NCBI GenBank assembly: GCA_034509495.1
Contig: CM067521.1
Location: 1,020,656 to 1,084,655, forward strand
Source: Acestrorhynchus altus
Taxonomy: Eukaryota > Chordata > Actinopteri > Characiformes > Acestrorhynchidae
Length of the DNA: 64,000 nt
Reading direction: 5' to 3'
Part shown: positions 25,601 through 33,839 of the stretch, piece by piece
Numbering within the stretch: the stretch's first letter is position 1
How the letters are laid out: the number at the start of each line of letters is the position of its first letter
Notes under the pieces: model-generated
Seen by the model: only the letters and a program-made list of their open reading frames with translations
Databases searched by the model: none
Told to the model about the DNA's origin: nothing
Made by a program: the position numbers and the translations under genes

Positions 25601-28024
25601 TACAGAAACAGCTGTCCATCGTGGAAGACTCTGGACTCATTCTCCAGCAGTCTGTGGAGGCCCTTGGTGGCTTGGGGTGGTCTCTAGATGCCCTGGTTCA
25701 GGATCCTGGGCAGCCACACACTCCAGACCAGCTTGAGCGCTTTGTCATGGTAGCTCGAACTGTGCCCGAAGATGTGAAGCGGCTTGTGTCCATGCTCAAT
25801 GCTAATGGAAAGCTTCTCTTCAGAAATGTTTCAAAGGAGCCAGAGACACAAAAGGACACCAGTCCTTCAAATGCAAGACTAAGCCTTGGCAAGAACGAAG
25901 CACCACCAGACTTAGAGGGAGAAGACAATGATTACGTACAACTTCAGGTACGTAGAGTTCAGTTCAAAGGCTCTGGGATTCTCATTTCTTGTACCTATAT
26001 TGCTCCTTCCTCCCATTAAATTTCAAGATACCAAAACATGCAGCAAAATCAAACTGGGAACCATTGACCTAGACGCCCTGCAATTCTTAGTGTATTCCCT
26101 GCTTGAATACACTCCCTGCAACTCTGGGGGGTGGCAATTTGAACTTCTGGAATTCTGGTCTCTTTATATAGACTTTTCTACTGGGTCCCTGTCACTAACA
26201 GCACTAAGCAGATGCAGAAGAGTCTCTGACCACACAGGAGCACTTTGTTGTTCTATAATTCCAGACTGTGGTTCATCTGTTTCTCTGCAAACTCTACTTT
26301 CCTCCTTCCACCCTGATCTTCAATGATCAGGACCCCACAGGACCACCACAGAGCAGCTATTATGTGGGTGGTGGGTCATTCTCAGCACTGCAGTCACACT
26401 GACATGGTGGTGGTGTGTTAGTGTGTGTTGCACTAGTATGAGTGGATCAGACGCCGCAGTTCTGCTGGAGTGTTTAAACACTGTGTCCACGCACTGTCCA
26501 CTCTATGAGACACTCCTAACGAGTGTCTCCACTTTGTAGATGAAAAGTCAGAGACAGAAGCTCATCTGTTTCTGCACAGTTTGTGTTGGTCATCCTCTAG
26601 TCCTTCATCAGTGCTCACAAGATGCTGTCAGCTGGACATTTCTGGTTGGTGGACTGTGACACAGATGTTTGAACACTTCAGCAGCACTGCTGTGTCTGAT
26701 CCACTTGTACCAGCGCAACACACATTAACATGACCATTGAAGGACGGGGTGAAAAACGAAAGGAGTTGGTGTACATCATTCATTTTCCTTTTTTGTCATT
26801 CCCCTCCAGACAAAGACAGAGTTTGAGAAGCAACAGCAAATGAAAGCAGAACACAACACAAAACCAGGCACAAATGATGAAATCAAAGATAAAAAGGTAA
26901 ATATTTTCCACAAAACTGTGCTACGTCCTTAGTCTGATCAGCATCAAGCATCAAATCACAAAGCAACTCTGAATAATGTGGTTGGTGTAGCACAACCGAT
27001 GACACCACTAGCATCATGCGAGAGACTAGGGTTCGATTCCCAGTCGAGGCAACTATGCTGTGCTGCACCAATAAGAGCCCTTGGGCAAGACCTTTAAGAC
27101 TGCTGTGGCCACCTTTGTAATATGAGAAAGCTTGTAAGTCGCTCTGGGTGAGAGCATCAGCTAAATGTCGTACATGAATAAAACCCTTGTATTTTGGTCA
27201 GTGATTACATTGTCATTACCACTCATTTCCTCTTCAAGTACAACTGCAGCCTTCCTGTCTGGGCACCCTCAGTATTAATGATGACACCCTGAAGACTGCG
27301 ACATGTGCGGATATTAGTCTGTGGTTCCTGTAATTCCCAGCAGTGTGTTTAGTTCCTATATCCAAACAAGCAACATTTACAGCCCCTGGTCCCCACTCCA
27401 GTCACAGACACCCCATGCCAGTTTTGTACTTTTCCTCTAATCTGACACACATGGTGTCGCAATTCAAGGACCTATTAATCAGTTGCTGAGGTGTATCAAG
27501 TGCACATAAATGTCATATGAATCAGACTGGAATCCAACAGTCTGATTCCTAGCCGTAAATGAACTTGCAACCTGTAATATTTTGACTTTTATCTGTTTTA
27601 TCTTTATTAGGTATCCAAACCAGCACCTCAGAGGCCACCCATCACACCCCAAAGTCCCAGCAAGTCCCAAATCTCAGACCACTGTCGTCTGTACTTTGGG
27701 GCCATCAAGAAAGCCATCACTGTGTTTGTCAGTAGCTTGGAGGAGGGCCAGCCACCTGAGAAGTTCATAGCTCACAGTAAACTTGTGATCATGGTGGGCC
27801 AGAGGCTGATGGACTCCCTGTGTTGTGAAGCCCAGAGCAGGCCAGACAGTCAGGAACTTCTCTGCAAGAGCAATCACCTGTGTGCCCTGCTCAAGCAGCT
27901 GGCCGTGGCCACCAAAAAGGCTGCATTGCACTTTCCTGATAAAGTGGCCATCCAGGAAGCAAGTGACTTTGCCAAAGAACTGGCTCAGAGGGCTCATAAC
28001 TTTCGCATGTCTCTGGATACCTAA
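5539..28024 (+). CDS. cass4: Cas scaffolding protein family member 4 (whole spliced gene)
   Basis: Seven coding exons: 5539-5544, 21141-21485, 23571-23642, 23718-23828, 24637-25947, 26810-26896, 27611-28024. All junctions are GT-AG, all are phase 0, and the total is 2346 bp (781 aa; human CASS4 is about 786). Cas proteins are cytoplasmic focal-adhesion docking proteins for FAK/Src-type kinases and Crk-type SH2 adaptors. Visible parts: SH3 domain (about residues 4-65, ALYD at 8-11, GWWKC, ANRL); a substrate domain rich in YxxP (YQIP, YKVP, YDVP, several YDIP, YDLP); the family signature [16 protein letters not shown]; a serine-rich tract near residue 385-410; a predicted helical bundle about 415-580; and a FAT-like C-terminal domain ([22 protein letters not shown]). 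GYSTMPNP plus SEWIYD separates it from BCAR1, NEDD9 and EFS. It lies just downstream of cstf1, as in human 20q13. Confidence 0.93.
5635..5978. mobile_element. palindromic foldback element, copy 3, right-truncated (cass4 intron 1)
   Basis: The left arm is present, from GGCTCCTCTGATCACACAGG; the copy stops after GAGCTTCTGTCTCT. It lies about 90 bp downstream of the cass4 first-exon donor. Confidence 0.8.
6098..6139. repeat. (TG)n microsatellite
   Basis: About 21 perfect TG units. Chance Cys-Val frames over it are not genes. Confidence 0.98.
7035..7260 (+). repeat. tRNA-derived SINE, single copy of the same family
   Basis: GAGTGGCTCATTGGTCGAAC (A-box region) and GGTTTGAATCCC (7099-7110, B box) are followed by CTCATGCTGTTTGCAATCGG, like the SINE pair at 1.9 kb. 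The tail GGCACTTTCAAATTAGGGG recurs at 39.0 kb. Located in cass4 intron 1. Confidence 0.7.
7328..7385 (-). mobile_element. short LINE tail fragment, same family
   Basis: TTCTTCTTCTTCGGCTGCTC then CCTTTAGGGGTCGCCACAGC matches the inverse of the 3' tail of the LINE at 47.4-47.9 kb; nothing else of the element remains. Confidence 0.65.
7440..7765. repeat. interspersed repeat with short tandem CCCACCTTAAA tail
   Basis: Runs of ATGGACCCCATCTGGATT and ACATGGGGCCTAGATGGGAC, followed by degenerate 10-11-bp units (CCCACCTTAAGCCCACCTTA). It looks like a common fish interspersed repeat; the class is not assigned. Confidence 0.45.
7740..8200 (-). mobile_element. possible decayed DNA-transposon relic
   Basis: It shares short phrases with the region at 28.4-29.1 kb (GGCTGTTGAGTCACTCC versus GCCTGTTGGGTCACTCC, then TTCCTGTAGGTCTCTCAGA / GTGTAGGTCTCCCAGA). 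This suggests two copies of one repeat family. No intact frame; class unknown. Confidence 0.4.
8245..8480. repeat. degenerate repeat of AAAGTGGCCAGTAAGT units
   Basis: About six diverged units share (T)AATAAAGTGGCCAGTGAGT with variable 20-35-bp spacers. Confidence 0.6.
8981..9049. repeat. (TG)n microsatellite
   Basis: About 34 TG units with one TATG interruption. Confidence 0.98.
9110..9345 (+). mobile_element. Tc1-like transposase relic (DDE second Asp region)
   Basis: TGTGAAACATGGTGGTGCTA, then [17 protein letters not shown] coding (CACCAAGACAACGACCCC), which is the catalytic QDNDPKH block of Tc1-like transposases. Frames are broken. In cass4 intron 1. Confidence 0.7.
9910..10140 (+). mobile_element. 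Tc1-like transposase relic, second copy
   Basis: GTGAAACATGGCGGCGGTAG, then [20 protein letters not shown] coding before 10135: the same core as the 9.1 kb copy and the same orientation, but diverged. Confidence 0.7.
10855..11070. repeat. degenerate repeat of GACCAACTTGGTCA-type units
   Basis: About six diverged units of palindromic GACCAACTTGGTCATG and CATGCT linkers, ending in CAGCAGGGATTTAT. It resembles non-autonomous fish transposons built of such units. Confidence 0.55.
11117..11178. repeat. (GT)n-CCAGAA-(CA)n inverted microsatellite pair
   Basis: A GT run of about 16 bp and a CA run of about 40 bp face each other across a 6-bp spacer, so the sequence can fold on itself. Confidence 0.95.
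12005..12380. repeat. minisatellite, about 71-bp unit, five copies
   Basis: Units share ATCCATATACCGTCTCTAGA, CTGGAGAACC and CACCTTGTTTTAAACTGAT, then AGGAGGAGTGAGATCATCAC. Copies are more than 90% alike by eye and differ by small indels. In cass4 intron 1. Confidence 0.9.
13025..13150. mobile_element. foldback element fragment, copy 4
   Basis: Left terminal sequence AACCAATCAGCCGTAACAC runs into TTTATTCTCCTCCTTTCACC; the rest of the element is missing. Confidence 0.65.
13266..13336. repeat. (TG)n microsatellite with CATG/CGTG interruptions
   Basis: A TG-rich tract of about 70 bp with GCATG and GCGTG interruptions. Confidence 0.97.
13610..13720. mobile_element. foldback element fragment, copy 5
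   Basis: Only a central piece is present: GGCTGGATATTTCTGCTTGG and TGGACTGTTCTCGGTCCAGC, followed by CAGTGACACTGAGGGGTT. Confidence 0.6.
14130..14247. repeat. (GA)n microsatellite
   Basis: A GA-rich tract of about 118 bp with few interruptions. Poly Ser-Leu frames on the opposite strand are not genes. Confidence 0.98.
15915..16240. mobile_element. Tc1/mariner-type element relic
   Basis: The terminal motif ACAAAAGTATTGGGACACAC is typical of a widespread fish Tc1/mariner repeat, and GATGAGTCTGCGTTTGGCAA (DESAFG-like) follows. No intact frame. Confidence 0.6.
16632..16670. repeat. (CA)n microsatellite
   Basis: About 19 CA units with one CAAA interruption. Confidence 0.97.
17690..18140. repeat. 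GC-box minisatellite array 1 within a dispersed element (cass4 intron 1)
   Basis: Four 52-bp units start at 17714, 17766, 17818 and 17870, each with TGCATACAGACTCTGACTGA and GAGAGGGGGCGGGGCTGA. Flanks (CCACATGAACATG before; CAAAACATGGTCAAATTCA after) recur at array 2 at 23.1 kb, so the array sits inside a repeated element. Confidence 0.88.
18638..18856. mobile_element. foldback element, half copy 6 (cass4 intron 1)
   Basis: The left half only, from GATTGTAGTTCATCTGTTTC to GTGCTGCTGGAGTG. Confidence 0.8.
18960..19590 (+). mobile_element. Tc1-like transposase relic with DDE third-residue block
   Basis: CAACAAGACAATGACCCAAC (QDNDP) and then [12 protein letters not shown] (19363-19400), the WPSQSPDLNPIE block carrying the third catalytic acidic residue, are in proper order with stops and shifts between. 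In cass4 intron 1. Confidence 0.8.
19612..19830 (-). mobile_element. 3' end fragment of the same LINE family
   Basis: On the minus strand the end matches the 47.4-47.9 kb element: inverse of CTCCCTTTAGGGGTCGCCAC, then CCATAAACCTTCTCTGAGG and the [14 protein letters not shown] frame. Located in cass4 intron 1. Confidence 0.8.
21141..21485 (+). CDS. cass4: cass4 coding exon 2: SH3 domain
   Basis: 345 bp, phase 0 in and out; acceptor CTCTCAG, donor GTAGGT. It encodes the complete SH3 domain ([15 protein letters not shown], then [19 protein letters not shown]) and the first substrate-type tyrosines YQIP, YEVM and YKVP. Confidence 0.95.
21640..22110. mobile_element. internally deleted Tc1-like element with terminal repeats
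   Basis: Left GGCAAACCTATGTGAACCTTT and right AAAGGGTTCACAAACTTTCA are inverted termini. Between them are an N-terminal HTH-like remnant (CCTCCCCAGAAGTGCTCCAC, LPRSAPP) and a piece of the catalytic core. About 470 bp, so non-autonomous; cass4 intron 2. Confidence 0.7.
22140..22370. repeat. interspersed repeat, also present at 49.59 kb
   Basis: CCAGCAAGTTAAAGCCCATC, CCAGGATTTGGTTGGACGGC and AACTTGCTGGACCTGAAG match a second copy near 49590-49720. Class unknown. Confidence 0.55.
23080..23390. repeat. GC-box minisatellite array 2 (cass4 intron 2)
   Basis: Three to four units are the same 52-bp repeat as array 1 (GAGAGGGGGCGGGGCTGAT). The flanks CCACATGAACATGATCAACC and CAAAACCTGGTCAAATTCAT also match array 1. 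Confidence 0.85.
23571..23642 (+). CDS. cass4: cass4 coding exon 3: YDVP substrate motif
   Basis: 72 bp between a TTTACAG acceptor and a GTAAGT donor. It encodes [20 protein letters not shown] and four more residues. A second plausible donor (GTGAGT after CCGAGTCCT) lies inside the exon and would shorten it in frame. Confidence 0.8.
23718..23828 (+). CDS. cass4: cass4 coding exon 4
   Basis: 111 bp, acceptor ACACAG and donor GTAAGT, phase 0 both sides, so the reading is [20 protein letters not shown] and onward. A shifted frame across the same bases reads a more Cas-like stretch (ELYDDIY), but it would need a phase break and would run into a stop in exon 5. The phase-0 frame is preferred. Confidence 0.65.
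24010..24400 (+). mobile_element. Tc1-like transposase relic (cass4 intron 4)
   Basis: The reading [20 protein letters not shown] (24067-24126) matches the block with the first catalytic Asp (FSDES), here Asp to Glu. CTGCAACATCTGTGGGATTTG follows. The frame then breaks. Confidence 0.65.
24637..25947 (+). CDS. cass4: cass4 coding exon 5: substrate domain, Ser-rich and helical region
   Basis: The 1311-bp main exon has acceptor TTTCAG and donor GTACGT. In order it carries YDIP, YSTMP, YDVP, YSTM, YDTLP, YDIP, YDIP and YDLP motifs; a Ser/Thr-rich tract; and a predicted four-helix region (for example [14 protein letters not shown] and [17 protein letters not shown]). It ends with DNDYVQLQ, aligned with the YDYVHL Src-binding motif of BCAR1/NEDD9. 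Confidence 0.95.
26222..26775. mobile_element. palindromic foldback element, copy 7 (cass4 intron 5)
   Basis: From TCTCTGACCACACAGGAGC to the eroded right arm ending near AAAGGAGTTGGTGTAC. It contains both internal halves. Confidence 0.8.
26810..26896 (+). CDS. cass4: cass4 coding exon 6: charged linker
   Basis: 87 bp, acceptor CCTCCAG, donor GTAAAT. It encodes a Lys/Glu-rich linker beginning [10 protein letters not shown], matching the GKEEFEK segment that follows YDYVHL in BCAR1 and NEDD9. Confidence 0.85.
26972..27185 (+). repeat. tRNA-derived SINE with LINE-type tail (cass4 intron 6)
   Basis: B box GGTTCGATTCC at 27030-27040 with an A-box-like GTTGGTGTAGCACAAC upstream. The 3' end TAAGTCGCTCTGGGTGAGAG, then CTAAATG, is the conserved tail of fish SINEs mobilised by an L2-type LINE. 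It is not a functional tRNA gene: the anticodon arm and acceptor pairing are lost. Confidence 0.75.
27611..28024 (+). CDS. cass4: cass4 coding exon 7: C-terminal FAT-like domain
   Basis: 414 bp including stop TAA; the acceptor is TTATTAG. It encodes a proline-rich start and the conserved Cas C-terminal domain ([47 protein letters not shown]). Confidence 0.95.
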   Translation, partial: VSKPAPQRPPITPQSPSKSQISDHCRLYFGAIKKAITVFVSSLEEGQPPEKFIAHSKLVIMVGQRLMDSLCCEAQSRPDSQELLCKSNHLCALLKQLAVATKKAALHFPDKVAIQEASDFAKELAQRAHNFRMSLDT

Positions 28025-29800
28025 GGTCCTTGTTCCTGGCGTGGAAGAACCATCACAAGAACTGATCCAGTATAAACAAGTGTTTGGCCAATCATATGAG
28101 CCAGTGAGTCAGGTGTGTTGGGTGCAAAGGAACATGAGATTTTCTCAGAGGAACGCTCTGACTGACAAACACTGCTTTAGGGAGTCTTTGAGATTTGATT
28201 AGACAGCAATATGGTGCATAGTCTCAAGAGCCTGCCTGCATGAGAAAGTGGAGGGGATATTTTCTTTGAATGACCACTTCTTTATTTTTATTTTTCTGAT
28301 TTGTATTTGTATTGTCACAGACGATTGTACGTTTATGAAAAGATAATATTAACTGCCAAAAGGGACCACAGGTGCCAGTTAGGGTGGTCAGATCAGCATC
28401 TTATACTCATCAACAAAAAATAGTTGCACCCAGAAGGAAATGCTGAATAGCAATGCCATTGGGAAGGAAAAATAAGTCAGTGAGTTTCAGTATAGCGCCG
28501 GGTATAATACAACATGCCAGACATCTGAGCATGGAGTTGTAGAGGTTCCTAACAGGGTGGAGTCTTGATAGTGTGTCTAATAGCATCCCAAATTCACCAC
28601 AGCATAGTATCTGTGTCTTCAATGCAAGCTCTTGATATGGCAGGATGGTATGACACCATTGCAGCCTTCGGTTAACATGTTGAGGGCAGTTGTCGTAAAT
28701 CTGCCACTGGTGCTACGCTAACAGGAAGCTTGCTGAATGTCAGCAATTGTGGCTGTTGAGTCACTCCATGCATGTCGGATAATCCATCCTCTCATCTCTA
28801 TGGTTTGTGTAGGTCTCCCAGACCTTTCCCAGACCCCAAATCTTTCATATTGCTGGTGTGTACCATCTTCTGTCCACTGAAGCAGACAGCATACTATGCC
28901 AGTATTTGCTTGACCGGTATGGTGTGCAAATATATTGATAAGACCTTCCTTCTCCCCAGGGCTCTACGATGTGACCCTCCTCTACCTTTCAGGCTGCCTG
29001 AATTGCTTTCAAATGTTTATCTGTAGCTTGCAAAGATTGCTACCAACACAACAGCATGAGTCAGAATGGAAAGGGACGACCTTATATAGTCAATCAGGTA
29101 CAATGACAGGTACCGTTGCATGTCGTTGCATGTTTCACAATTCCCAACCTACCTGCTAATTTTCATTAATTATGAGGAAATATTTTTGAGACAGAGTATT
29201 TCAGCACATGTAGCTTACAGGTATGGCCAAGCTCATTTACCAAGTTTGCTTATTAAGTGCCATGAGCACAGTAGCTAGCCTGTCCTTCAAACATGAACAT
29301 ATAAGCAAAGATTGCACTTTTGTGATGTCAAACATTGTAGTTAGAACTTTAGTGAGGATAATGTATGTATGTATAAAGTAGAGGAATATACTATACGTAA
29401 CTATTTTTGTACATTTTGTGAGTTTTTTTTTTTCTCTGAGCACTGTACATATTATATTTGAATTTGTTGTTTCAATTTTTACTATTTGTAAGATCACAAT
29501 TTCATGATATATATTTTAATAGACACAGTTTGTTCTTATTAACTGCAGGAATAGCAAGCAAGCATATTCATTGCCTTTAAATTTGCCCAATATCAAATAC
29601 TAGCTTGCCTCATCCAATCTAACCACATTCACACATCATTTTAGGACTAATACAAGTACAAACTATATATATATAGTATGAATTTGCAGTGCAATGCCTA
29701 AATGTCATCACTAAATTAAGTGGTGGCTCCCTCTGCTGGTTTTGAGGTAACTGCAATTTATGTCATTCTTGGGTGTTCATTAATAAAGGACTCAATTATA
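28025..29800 (+). other. cass4: possible cass4 3'UTR, containing a repeat relic
   Basis: There is no gene after the stop codon. The first clear AATAAA is at 29782-29787, about 1.75 kb downstream and followed by an A-rich stretch. If it is the cass4 polyA signal, the 3'UTR includes the repeat-like sequence at 28400-29110. A closer variant signal could be used instead; only transcript data can tell. Confidence 0.35.
28400..29110 (-). mobile_element. possible decayed DNA-transposon relic
   Basis: No gene is seen. Ordered phrases shared with 7.74-8.2 kb (GTTGAGTCACTCCATGC; GTAGGTCTCCCAGACC; TTTCATATTGCTGG) suggest a repeat family. It lies in the possible cass4 3'UTR. Confidence 0.4.
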
Positions 29801-29889
29801 AAAAAAATGGCTTTACTTTGGTCATGTTCCACTTATGATGCAGCCAAATACAAATATGATTTACTAAATAATTAACTGTTCAGAACTGA

Positions 29890-30572
29890 TTGTAGGACTA
29901 TACACAAACTGTAAACGGGATAATTTATAGACTAGTGTCAGAACCGATCGCAGGTATATACACTTATACCGTAAACGGGACAGTTTATAGTCTAGTTTCA
30001 GAACCCATCGCAGGTATATACACTTATACCGTAAACACGACAGTTTATAGTCTAGTTTCAGAACCGATCACAGGTATATACACTTATACCGTAAACGGGA
30101 CAGTTTATATACTAGTGTCAAAACCGATCGCAGGTATATACACTTATACCGTAAACGGGACAGTTTATATACTATTGTCAAAACCGATCGCAGGTATATA
30201 CACTTACGCCGGGACAGTTTATAATCTAGTTTCAGAACTGATCGCAGGTATATACACTTACGCCGTAAACGGCACAGTTTATAGTCTAGTTTCAGAACCA
30301 ATCGCAGGTATATACACTTATACCGTAAACGGGACAGTTTATAGTCTAGTTTCAGAACCGATCGCAGGTATATACACTTACACCATAAACGGCACAGTTT
30401 ATAGTCTAGTTTCAGAACCGATCGCAGGTATATACACTTACACCGTAAACAGGACAGTTTATAGTCTAGTTTCAGAACCGATCGCAGGTGTATACACTTA
30501 CACCGTAAACGGGACAGTTTATAGTCTAGTTTCAGAACCGATCGCAGGTATATACACTTACACCGTATAGGT
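29890..30572. repeat. 60-bp minisatellite, about 11 copies
   Basis: The unit begins GAACCGATCGCAGGTATATA and continues CACTTATACCGTAAACGGGA then CAGTTTATAGTCTAGTTTCA. One copy lacks 6 bp (GTAAAC). As the unit is a multiple of 3 and lacks stops, long frames open on both strands (211 and 172 codons). No start context, splice signals or similarity support a protein. Confidence 0.92.
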
Positions 30573-31904
30573 GCTCTAGTGTACATGAAGCTACATTCTT
30601 AAATTCCCTCGAGAGGCCAAAAGCTGAACCTACTGAAAGTCTGTTATTTATTAAGGGAAGTAAATTAACATTAGATATTTAAAACATAACTTAATACAAT
30701 CATCAGTGGATACATTTCTGTCCTCGTAAAGGTGAATCAAGTTGCACAAACAGATTAACAGTGTAGTACGATACGAGCGTAATCCTGGCAGCTACTGAAC
30801 TGAAAAGTCACTCATATAGGAAACCAACTGTCACCTAGTTGACGCTCAACTGAGGTTTTCACAACTTTAAGTTTGAAACCACCTGAAGCTTCATAGCTGC
30901 TGTTGCAGCTTCTTAAGTCGTGCTCCAGGTTCCCCTAATTAAACTCTCTATATCCTTCACCTCATTAAGCACAAGCCTAAGCTCCACCCACTAGTATTTG
31001 TCATCTGAATGACCACACCCCGTTTTAGGTGAAAACAAACCTAATCATACTGTTGTCGTCAAAATGGAAAGAGTAATGTCTCCACACCTAAACCTACTGC
31101 TAACACATGGATGGGATGGCAAGAAAAACTCCTAGTGTTGCCCCGTCCAGAAGAGTAGGAGATCAGAGTCATCAAAGCGAACAAGAATCATAGACATTTC
31201 TAACCCAACCAGATACTGAAAAGCTGATTCATGCTTTTATATTAAGCAGACTGGACCACTGAAATTAGCGGTTGACCGATAAAGAGTTTTAAAGGCCCAA
31301 ACCGATTTTTAAATAGTGACCAATGACCGATTTATAATGTTTTTCCCTTTGTCTTTTCTTTTCTTTGTTTTTTTGCAACTTAGAAAATACAGTCTAATAA
31401 TGATAATAATAATAATAATAAATTTGATTTTTTTGACTTAAATGAACATTTATTCAGCACTATTAATGATCTGCTGTTTGCTCTGCAGTGACAAATTTTA
31501 AATAGAAAAAAAAAACAACTAAATTTACAGACAATAAAAACTTAAAAATGAGAAATAAAGTCTCAGTGCTCTAAACAACATTTACATGCAGAGATCATCT
31601 TTGTTCCTCAGAGAACACTAAAACTTAAATAAATAAATACCATATTGAGCATTGTAGCTAGATAGATACATAGATAGACAGACAGACAATATCATATAGA
31701 TATAGAACATTATGTCCAGGCAGGGATGGACAGGTAATTTGGCATCCAGTGGGACGACAGTCCTCAGGGGCCGATGTGCGTTTGATTCTCAAACAAACGC
31801 TGCCAGACTTTTACCCGGAACTAGAAAGAGAGCACAAAACTGCAGTCTTAGCTGCACTGGATCCTCGTTTCCTCCAGAATTAGTTTCAACGTCCTTTTAC
31901 AATA

Positions 31905-32082
31905 TAAAAGCTCTACATCAGGAGTCACCAGCACTGCTCCTGGAGACCTACCTTCAACCTTAACCCATTCTGTCAATCACGAACTTCAGAAGGCAGTAAT
32001 TATTTGGATCAGGGTTGAATCTAAAGTCTGCTGGAAGGTAGCGCTCTAGGAGTAGGTTGGTGAACCCTGATGTAGAGCTTTT
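31905..32082. repeat. foldback element with AAAAGCTCTACATCAGG ends
   Basis: The left arm AAAAGCTCTACATCAGG and the right arm CCCTGATGTAGAGCTTTT are inverted copies, and inner parts (CTACCTTC / GAAGGTAG) also pair. About 175 bp with no coding content; hAT-like MITE by appearance. Confidence 0.7.
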
Positions 32083-32124
32083 GCTCTGAGCCGAGTCACT
32101 GTCATTTAAAGGTCCTTCTCAAAC

Positions 32125-32485
32125 CCTTATGTCCTCCACAGCAAGCCTGGGGAACTTTCCCAAAGGGCCCCAAATTCAACCTGGGGAAGCCTTTTTTACT
32201 GACGCCCCCACTTCACCCCAGCCTATCAGAGACGTGGATTCAGTGGACACTTTTAAAAAACATTCAAACCTTCCTTTTATAAAGCTTTTAACAAACACAT
32301 CTGATATTATCTGAGTTTTGTTCTTTTACTGCCATGTCCTCAATTTTTCATTATTCACTTATTTTACTTTTTGTTTTATTCTATCTTATCTAATCTTTTC
32401 TGTGTCTCTTGTCCTGTACAGCATTTTGAGCTGCATCCTCAGTGGATGAAAGGTGTTATATAAGTAAAGTTTATTATACCATTAT
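32125..32485 (+). mobile_element. LINE 3'-end fragment
   Basis: A decayed C-terminal frame (RDVDSVDTFKKHSNLPFIKL) is followed by the tail TACAGCATTTTGAGCTGCAT and AAAGGTGTTATATAAGTAAA. This is the style of CR1/L2/Rex-type LINE 3' ends. Confidence 0.6.
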
Positions 32486-32799
32486 TATGTTATTATTACT
32501 GCATGGACTTTTCCTCATCCAGCAATAAAACAAACCCTAGTTTACATTTTTCACCAAAGAGTGAAGGACAGAAAAGCCGAGACAGTCAGTGAGTGGAGGA
32601 TAACAAATTACTATTGGGGACAATTCAATAATCGATGGGTATTGGTGGGTACGTGTCACCTTCCGTCCATGCTAATATGCCTTTGGAACAATTTTTATTC
32701 ATAATTATTGTCATAATAATACAAATTCGTTTGTGGTTTTAGACGGAGGCATGCTGAAAGGTCACTCTGCACCAATTTCTTTAATTTGTTCTATAAAAC

Positions 32800-32905
32800 A
32801 GTGCTGATCGTGGATATATTCTCTCTTGTTCTGTACAGCAGTTTGAACGGCATCCTCGATGTATGAAATGTGCTACATTAAGTTTATTATATTATTATCT
32901 TATTG
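32800..32905 (+). mobile_element. LINE 3'-tail fragment, second copy
   Basis: TGTACAGCAGTTTGAACGGC, then ATGAAATGTGCTACATTAAG and TTTATTATA, aligns with the tail at 32.4 kb. Confidence 0.55.
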
Positions 32906-33439
32906 TAAACAAACTACATTCACCAATGTGTTGCTCTCATCTTTATCAGTATATAATGTGTAATGGTTTTTATTAGTTGTGTTATTAATCTAACACCTTT
33001 TCCTCCTATTATTCAGAATTATAGGCAGAAAAATACACTAAATAAGTGTAATTAATAATTAATAAGTGGTAAAATCACAATCAGTCTGTGTTACTTCCAC
33101 ACTTTTCATTTAGAAAACTGGAAGAACTGGTCCTTTAACAGATTCTTATCCCATTAATGAGTCTAAAGCTCCACCCCACGAGGTTCTACTGAGTCGAATG
33201 ACTGATTCAGTTGATTCATTGATTCTTAGCTTCTGTGTGCACTATAGTTATTGATTCAGATCGATTCGAACGTCTATCAAGTGAACCGACTCAAATATAT
33301 CTGAAATGACTCGGTTCTGTAATGATTCAGTAGGATGTCCTACTTGAGAAGTGAACAAGTCTTTATTGGTGATGTTGTTAGAGTGGACAGTGAATGGACA
33401 CAGTACTATCAGACACTCCACCTTGGAGATGTAGCTCAT

Positions 33440-33695
33440 TTCTTCGACTGGACACTGAGGGATTTAAATACTCCAGCAGCACTGCTGTGTCTGATCCACT
33501 CGTACCAGCAACACACACTAACACACCACCACCATGTCAGTGTGACTGCAGTCCTGTGGGGTCCTGATCATTGAAGATCAGGGTGAAAGGAGGAGAATAA
33601 AGTCTGCAGAGAAACAGATGAACTACAGTCTGGAATTATAGAACCACAAAGAGCTCCTGTGTGATCAGAGGAGCTGATAGGATGGACAGAGAAGA
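33440..33695. mobile_element. foldback element, right half copy 8
   Basis: Right half with CACTGCTGTGTCTGATCCAC, GGTCCTGATCATTGAAGATC and GAACCACAAAGAGCTCCTG. Intergenic between cass4 and fam120a. Confidence 0.8.
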
Positions 33696-33839
33696 AGGAC
33701 GTTTACAAGTTTACAATTATTCGTTTTTATATGAACAAATTCATAAGAAACTCTGAGCTCTTTATTAGGAACATCATATCAGAACAGAATAATGTCACAG
33801 ATTCCACAAGATGCTGAAAACATTCCTTTCAGATATTGG

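Noticed and set aside
26972..27185. A tRNA gene at the B-box-like GGTTCGATTCC
   Set aside because: The B box is fine, but no cloverleaf with acceptor stem and anticodon arm can be drawn, and the 3' end is a SINE/LINE tail; it is a SINE.
29935..30570. A 211-codon repeat protein with 20-residue units (SEPIAGIYTYTVNGTVYSLV)
   Set aside because: The frame follows automatically from a stop-free 60-bp tandem repeat; the opposite strand is equally open, and there is no ATG context, splice signal or known family.
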